Assembly (NCBI GenBank): GCA_001662425.1
Contig: BDDC01001865.1
Coordinates: forward strand, 6,872-19,245
Reading direction: 5' to 3'
DNA: 12,374 nucleotides
DNA from: Chlamydomonas sphaeroides
Lineage: Eukaryota; Chlorophyta; Chlorophyceae; Chlamydomonadales; Chlamydomonadaceae
Positions within the stretch are counted from its first letter, which is position 1, and each line of letters opens with the position of its first letter. The notes beneath the pieces are model-generated. The model was not told the DNA's origin. It did no database searches and worked only from the letters and a program-made list of their open reading frames with translations. The translations under genes were made by a program, and so were the position numbers. This document shows, piece by piece, positions 8,674 through 12,374 of the stretch.

Positions 8674-8741
8674 GTGTACTGCATGTACGGCACATGCACG
8701 TGGGTGTACTGCCTTTACGGCACATGCATGCACGTACGTGG
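8674..8741. repeat. Direct repeat (30 bp and an expanded 38-bp copy) rich in ACGT
   Basis: GTGTACTGCATGTACGGCAC at 8674 recurs at 8704 with CTTT for ATGT. The second copy has an extra CATGCACGTA-like expansion. Both copies end in an ACGTGG core, and the two contain many alternating purine-pyrimidine palindromes (GTAC, GCATGC, ACGT). Confidence 0.85.
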
Positions 8742-8888
8742 GTGTTGAGCCTTCAGCCCGCCGCCATGCATACATCGTTTATCGTCAGCTCTTCACAGAT
8801 TGATGCCCCACTTTTGCGCTTCCTGGATGGCCTGCACTGGCTGGTCGCTGATACCATCCTCCGTCCACTGCTTTCTGTTCGTCCACAG

Positions 8889-9043
8889 ACGCTTGCTTGC
8901 CGCTCGTCATGGGGACGGAGTCGTGCGCGGCACCCTGCGCTGGGCGAGGAGCTCGCGCGGATGATTGTCAGGACGGCTGTCAGGACCAAGCCGGACGGGA
9001 CGCACGCACGAACTTATGGACGGCCGAATGCGAGCGTGTGAAG
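8889..9043 (+). other. Exon-like segment (possible first coding exon of gene D)
   Basis: The acceptor TCTGTTCGTCCACAG has a good pyrimidine tract and a GCTGAT branch-like site about 40 nt upstream. The donor is GTGAAG|GTACGT. From ATG at 8909 the frame is open for 45 codons to the donor and ends in phase 0, which matches the next exon-like segment. A different frame is also open (ending RPNASV before the donor), so the coding frame is uncertain. No domain is recognised. Confidence 0.25.
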
Positions 9044-9281
9044 GTACGTCGCTGATGGGGTGTGCGCGAACGCCGCATCTATCTGACCACGGATGGTGGG
9101 ATGCATGGCTGGCAGCGCTGACTATGCATGGCTGCTCATGCATCAGGCCTACGGCCGCAGTACGTACGGCACGTTGGTTTGTGCACGGCGTGCGGCCTTG
9201 TAGGCCGTGCCATGGCTGTCCCTTCGTCTATGTCTGCCCCGCTGCGGCTGACGGCGTTGGTGGGCCTCACTTTGCATGCAG

Positions 9282-9459
9282 CAATCGGCACACGGCGGTT
9301 CTGTCGCCCCAGCAGGGCCCAGCAGCAATCTGCATCAGCAGGAGCTAGCGCAGCAGCAGTGCCGGGTGGAGGCGATCTTGGTGTCCTTGCAGCGGGCGCC
9401 AAACGGCATCAGCGCCATAGCCGAGCGAGCTAAGAAAAGGCTGGTCGGAGGCAGGCCTA
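9282..9459 (+). other. Exon-like segment coding a helical, Gln-rich stretch (possible gene D exon 2)
   Basis: The acceptor CCTCACTTTGCATGCAG has CTGAC about 30 nt upstream, a good branch-site match. The phase-0 frame starts QSAHGG and includes QQELAQQQCRVEAILVSLQR and ISAIAERAKKRL, which look like helices. A GTACGT donor follows at 9460; if it is not used, the frame stops at 9660-9662. The 238-nt intron from 9044 keeps the frame with the previous segment. The protein is not recognised. Confidence 0.28.
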
Positions 9460-9599
9460 GTACGTGGCTCCGGCACATGTTTCGCTGTGGGCCCTGGCAG
9501 AGGCTGTGGCAGCGCCCGCACCCGCAGCAGCCAACTGCTGGGACCCGCCAACCGGACGGACTGGGAGCGGGCATTTCAGCAGCCAAAGAGCGTGGAGCT

Positions 9600-11060
9600 T
9601 TGCAGTACTTCTGGCGGAGGCAGCGGCAGAGGCTTCCTCGCTGTTTGGTGCAATGGCTATAATGCTTGGCACAGAACAGTTTACCAGTACGTACTTCCTG
9701 GCGCGGCAACAGAGGCAGCGGCGGAAGCCCCTCTCCCTCTCTGGCACAGTATCCCAATCATCCAGCAAGCAATGTGTAGCTTTGCCTTGAGAGATCTTTG
9801 AAGGAGGCAGCAGAGGCAACCCCGCCGCCCCCTCTCGGGCGGTGGTATTAACCCAATTGCTGGGCGCCGAAAAGGATGCATTTGTAGCAGCATATCTGGT
9901 GGAGACAGCAGCAGCAGGGGCGGCAGCTTCGGCCGCTCCCTCTCTGGTGCAGCAGCCCGAACGCTGGCTGGGTGAAGTGCAGCTGCGAACCATTACTTCA
10001 AGCAGGTGACGGTGGCAGCCCTGCCGGCCCGCTCCTCTGGCTCAGTAGCGCAATCGCTTCGAGTGGAGCAGCGTTACAGCATCTCCGGCAGAGCCAACGG
10101 GTGCAGCCCCGCTCGCTCCCTCTCTACCTGGCACAGCAGTAACTTAGTTGTACACGGCCAAGCAGACTCGCAGCCTCTCGTGGAGAGATGACTTGTGGCA
10201 GCAATGGCGCGCAGGCTCGAGGGCGGGAGGGATTGATGCTGCAGCACGGAAGCCCAAGCTTGGCCCAGCTCTTGGCGAAGCCTACAGAAGGCACAAACCT
10301 CGCTCCTTGCTGCAGGGCTGGTTGCCGGGCACTGCCGCTGCGTTCCTTGACTCCTCTGGCGGCGGACCGCTGCTCTGCTGACGAGCGTCAGTGGCAGCCT
10401 GAGCGACCAGCCTCCGACGGTGGATGGGCTGTGCGTGGTGGCAGCTAGCCGGGCGCCCTCCCTCTATCTGCTGGGTACCACAGCAGATACCGCTCCTTAT
10501 CATGGTGCTTGGGTGCGGCGGCGAGCAGCCTCGGGTGGCGGCCGTCGCGTCCCTACCGGCGCGCGAGGGAAGTCGCGGCAGCCCTGCCGGCTTTCGCTTT
10601 GGGTGCAGTACCCAGTGCGGGTCGAGGAGCGTTGCAGTCCTTGGCGGCGGCCACAGCGGCTGACTTGCTTTCTTTCTGGGAGCAATAGCCCATGCAGGAA
10701 CGCGGAACAGTGCAGTCGTCCGCGGAAGGCAACAGTGCAGCGAGCTCCCCGTCTTCTCTGCTCTGGGAGCAGTAGCCCGCCGATGGGGGCAGGACAGCGT
10801 GCCAGTCTCTGGCAGCAATTGCGGCAGCCTCGCGTCCATGGAGGCAATGGTGGCTGCAGAGCCACAGCTCAGTTGTGCGTAGCACACAGGCAGCCAAGCA
10901 GTGTAAGCATCTCTTGCGGAGGCTTCGGCATTGGATGTCCCTCCCCAGTCGCTTTCCAGTCGCCCTGCTGGCTAAGCAGACCAGGAGTCCATTTGGTTGG
11001 GTCAGTGCCGCTGGCTTTCATGGAGCAGTTACCCCATTTGCAGCCACGCAGCGTAGCAGG
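9600..11060. repeat. Diverged satellite-like array, units about 80-105 bp
   Basis: A recurring core, CTCCCTCTCTGG followed by a CAGYAGCCC-like block and then GCAGC-rich sequence, appears at about 9733, 9830, 9936, 10031, 10114, 10451, 10668 and 10751. Spacing between neighbours ranges from 83 to 106 bp. Copies vary greatly by substitution and small indels, so the array is old. Open frames here, including one of 312 codons at 10420-11358, follow the repeat rather than any domain. Confidence 0.6.
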
Positions 11061-11139
11061 CTTTCTGGTGGCGGCAGTGGCGGCAGTCCAATGTTCATCG
11101 GCGGGAGGCCGTGCGTGCGCCCCCAGCAGCCTGTGGCAC

Positions 11140-11580
11140 CCATGCCGCTATGCTTGCGGTGGCAGTGGTGGCGGTAGTCACAGCCTGCTGCCGCTGGTGG
11201 AAGCGAAAGCCTGCCGCCAGGGGCTGAGGCAGTCGGTCGCCCTGCCGCTGTGCCTGCGGAGGTGCGTGGTGGCCTGGCAGCTGCCGCCTGAGCCTGCCAG
11301 GGGCGGGTACAGCAGCCCGTCGCCCCGTCGCTGTGCTTGCGGCAGCGATGTATGGTGACTGCCGTCGGAGCCTGCCGCCGAGAAGCTGCGTCGGCCTCTC
11401 GCTCGCCCTGCCGCTGTGCTTGCGGTGCCCGTGGCGGCTGCCGCCTACACCTACCGCCGGGGAATGCGGCAAGCGGTCCTCCTGATGACGCTGTGCTTGC
11501 GGTGGTTGCAGCTGCTGCCGCTAGCACTTGCCGCTGCTGGGTGCGGCAGCCTCTCGCCCGCCGCTGTGCGTGCGGTGGCG
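11140..11580. repeat. Second repeat block, units about 73-100 bp
   Basis: The core CGCTGTGCTTGCGG recurs with few changes at 11146, 11246, 11329, 11412, 11489 and 11562. The intervals are 100, 83, 83, 77 and 73 bp. It abuts the first array, and two intervals share the 83-bp spacing, so the blocks may be related. Confidence 0.72.
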
Positions 11581-11650
11581 TTCGCGGCTGCTGGGACCTG
11601 GGAGCTGGGATCTGATCGCCCGTACGTCCACCCTCGCTTGCTCACTGCAG

Positions 11651-11692
11651 ACGATGACGCAGCGCGAGCGCGTGGTGTCTGCGTCCGGCACG
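11651..11692 (+). other. 42-nt exon-like segment
   Basis: It lies between an acceptor GCTTGCTCACTGCAG and a consensus donor GTAAGT. It contains ATG and in that frame reads TMTQRERVVSASGT with no stop. A second frame is also open. It may belong to the same transcript as the segments near 9 kb, with the satellite in the intron; that link is speculative. Confidence 0.25.
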
Positions 11693-11978
11693 GTAAGTGC
11701 TGCAGGTGGGGGCAGGGAGGGCGGCATACATGGGGGCCCGGGCGGGGGCGGCTGGGCCTGGAAGGGGTGCACCCATCCATGGCGTCTGTGGGGGAACGGG
11801 CAGGCGCAGCGGCGATGCCACGCATGGCTCGGTGGGACCCAGGCCTCCGTGTGTGTCGTCCGTGATGCTCCCGAGCAACATTCGTCTGCCCGCGCCCTGC
11901 TCCTCCGCCCCCGGCTACCTATTCCCGCTCTCCTCATCTTTGCTTCGGGACTACACATCCCTCCCTCCCTCCCTGCAG
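11693..11978 (+). other. Candidate 286-nt intron
   Basis: Starts GTAAGTGCTGCAGG and ends in a long pyrimidine tract, CTCCCTCCCTCCCTGCAG. The 5' half is G-rich and the 3' half pyrimidine-rich, as in bona fide introns of this kind of genome. Confidence 0.4.
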
Positions 11979-12073
11979 GGATGCAGCGTGGCGGTGATAG
12001 ATGGGGCTGCTGGCGCAGGGCGTAGGGAGCAGTGCTGGCCGCCCTGCCCGCCTGGCTGCTGGTGCGGCGGCTA
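11979..12073 (+). other. Exon-like segment with TAG stop (possible 3' end of gene D)
   Basis: Following the pyrimidine-rich acceptor, phase 0 reads GCSVAVIDGAAGAGRREQ and a Cys/Trp/Gly-rich end, stopping at 12071-12073. It lies only about 120 bp from the end of the convergent gene C. No domain or poly(A) signal was seen, so a short non-coding or unrelated transcript is equally possible. Confidence 0.22.
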
Positions 12074-12195
12074 GGGCGGCACGGGGGCCCAAGGGTAGGG
12101 GCGCATGGGTCCAGCGATGGGCGCAGGCCGCCACCAGCCGCCCGCCGCCCAGAGCCGCCTAGAGCGCACTTGCACCACCATAGTGCCCCTGGCTT

Positions 12196-12374
12196 TCAGT
12201 CACTGTCGTACATGCTTAGGGCGGCCATGGCGCCGCCTACAGACTCCGACATTTGAGGGAGCGACTTGTCCGAGCCCCCTGGCGACGACGCCAGGGGCTC
12301 CGCATTAGCCCCCACTACGGCCGCCTGCAGGTCCGCGGCCGCCTGCCAGTCCGGCGCCGCCTGCAGGTCGGCGG
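12196..12374 (-). CDS. Gene C: C-terminal end of a protein with an ADLQAA-type hexapeptide repeat (partial)
   Basis: The frame is open from the window edge for 58 codons to TGA at 12198-12196. It begins ADLQAA, PDWQAA, ADLQAA, three copies of a six-residue unit, then continues through SDKSLPQMSESVGGAMAALS to end YDSD. The absence of stops, the regular peptide repeat and the ordinary C-terminus support coding. Most of the gene is outside the window. The function is not recognised; the repeat with D/W/L at fixed spacing would form an amphipathic helix. Confidence 0.62.
   Translation of the reverse strand, partial: ADLQAAPDWQAAADLQAAVVGANAEPLASSPGGSDKSLPQMSESVGGAMAALSMYDSD
12272..12300. other. 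Strong inverted repeat inside gene C
   Basis: GAGCCCCCTGGCG and CGCCAGGGGCTC are complementary apart from one extra base, with a spacer of about four bases. It lies within coding sequence (EPLASSPGG), so it may be incidental codon structure. Confidence 0.7.

Larger units (their letters stand above)
7405..8888. other. Mostly unassigned DNA
   Basis: Contains a near-continuous C tract at 7558-7575 (one G, in GC-skewed surroundings), a CCTG-type run near 8067-8089 and a 30-bp direct repeat at 8674-8741. The frame open to 7857 (ending WHPSPDEL) and the one ending at 8587 (ending GNGDLVYT) have no recognised domain and no matching splice sites. I see nothing else that can be supported. Confidence 0.5.

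Noticed and set aside
9457..9993. Minus-strand frame with repeated REGAA-like peptides as a repeat protein
   Set aside because: Unit length and frame are not kept across the array and stops interrupt it; the DNA repeat explains the peptide similarity.
10420..11358. A 312-codon plus-strand open frame
   Set aside because: It lies within diverged satellite repeats, is Cys/Arg/Ser-rich without domain-like stretches, and follows the repeat period; probably a chance open frame in GC-rich DNA.
1..12374. Transposase, reverse transcriptase, terminal repeats or a CRISPR array
   Set aside because: No catalytic motifs were seen in any frame, no long terminal or inverted repeats flank any segment, and the tandem repeats lack uniform spacers.

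Overview
The window reads as nuclear DNA of a GC-rich green alga, most likely a volvocine relative of Chlamydomonas. That placement is inferred from several signs together. Short introns have GTGAGC, GTGCGG, GTGCGC or GTACGG donors and pyrimidine-rich acceptors ending in CAG. Proteins are rich in Ala, Gly and Pro with homopolymer runs. There are (GT)n microsatellites and long non-coding stretches full of minisatellites. Nothing bacterial, viral or organellar was seen. No gene is encoded in one open frame, so the models below were built by hand from splice sites and reading phase.

Layout: (1) 1-976, plus strand: the 3' end of a gene ('gene A') with one intron, whose protein ends in the motif GEPSVEELW..LI.EAEAEDAA. 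(2) 977-3254: about 2.3 kb between convergent genes, holding (GT)n tracts and a 29-bp tandem repeat but no supported gene. (3) 3255-6282, minus strand: a complete four-exon gene ('gene B') for a predicted 844-residue protein. It has a basic nuclear-localisation-like stretch, a single R3-like MYB/SANT repeat assembled from three exons, a long low-complexity region and the same C-terminal motif as gene A. (4) 6283-9600: upstream region of gene B followed by mostly unassigned DNA, with a few exon-like segments on the plus strand (7218-7404, 8889-9043, 9282-9459). (5) About 9600-11580: two blocks of strongly diverged satellite-like repeats, with units of roughly 80-105 bp and then 73-100 bp. (6) 11651-12073: two more exon-like plus-strand segments around a well-formed intron. 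(7) 12196-12374, minus strand: the C-terminal 58 codons of another gene ('gene C') with a hexapeptide repeat, cut by the window end.

The main result is the tail-to-tail pair A/B. They share a 22-residue C-terminal motif (19 of 22 identical) and a phase-1 intron at a comparable place upstream of it. This suggests paralogous transcription regulators, or at least two proteins sharing an undescribed C-terminal module. Whether gene A also carries a MYB repeat cannot be seen, because its 5' part is outside the window. I found no mobile element coding for a transposase or reverse transcriptase, no CRISPR array and no convincing RNA gene.
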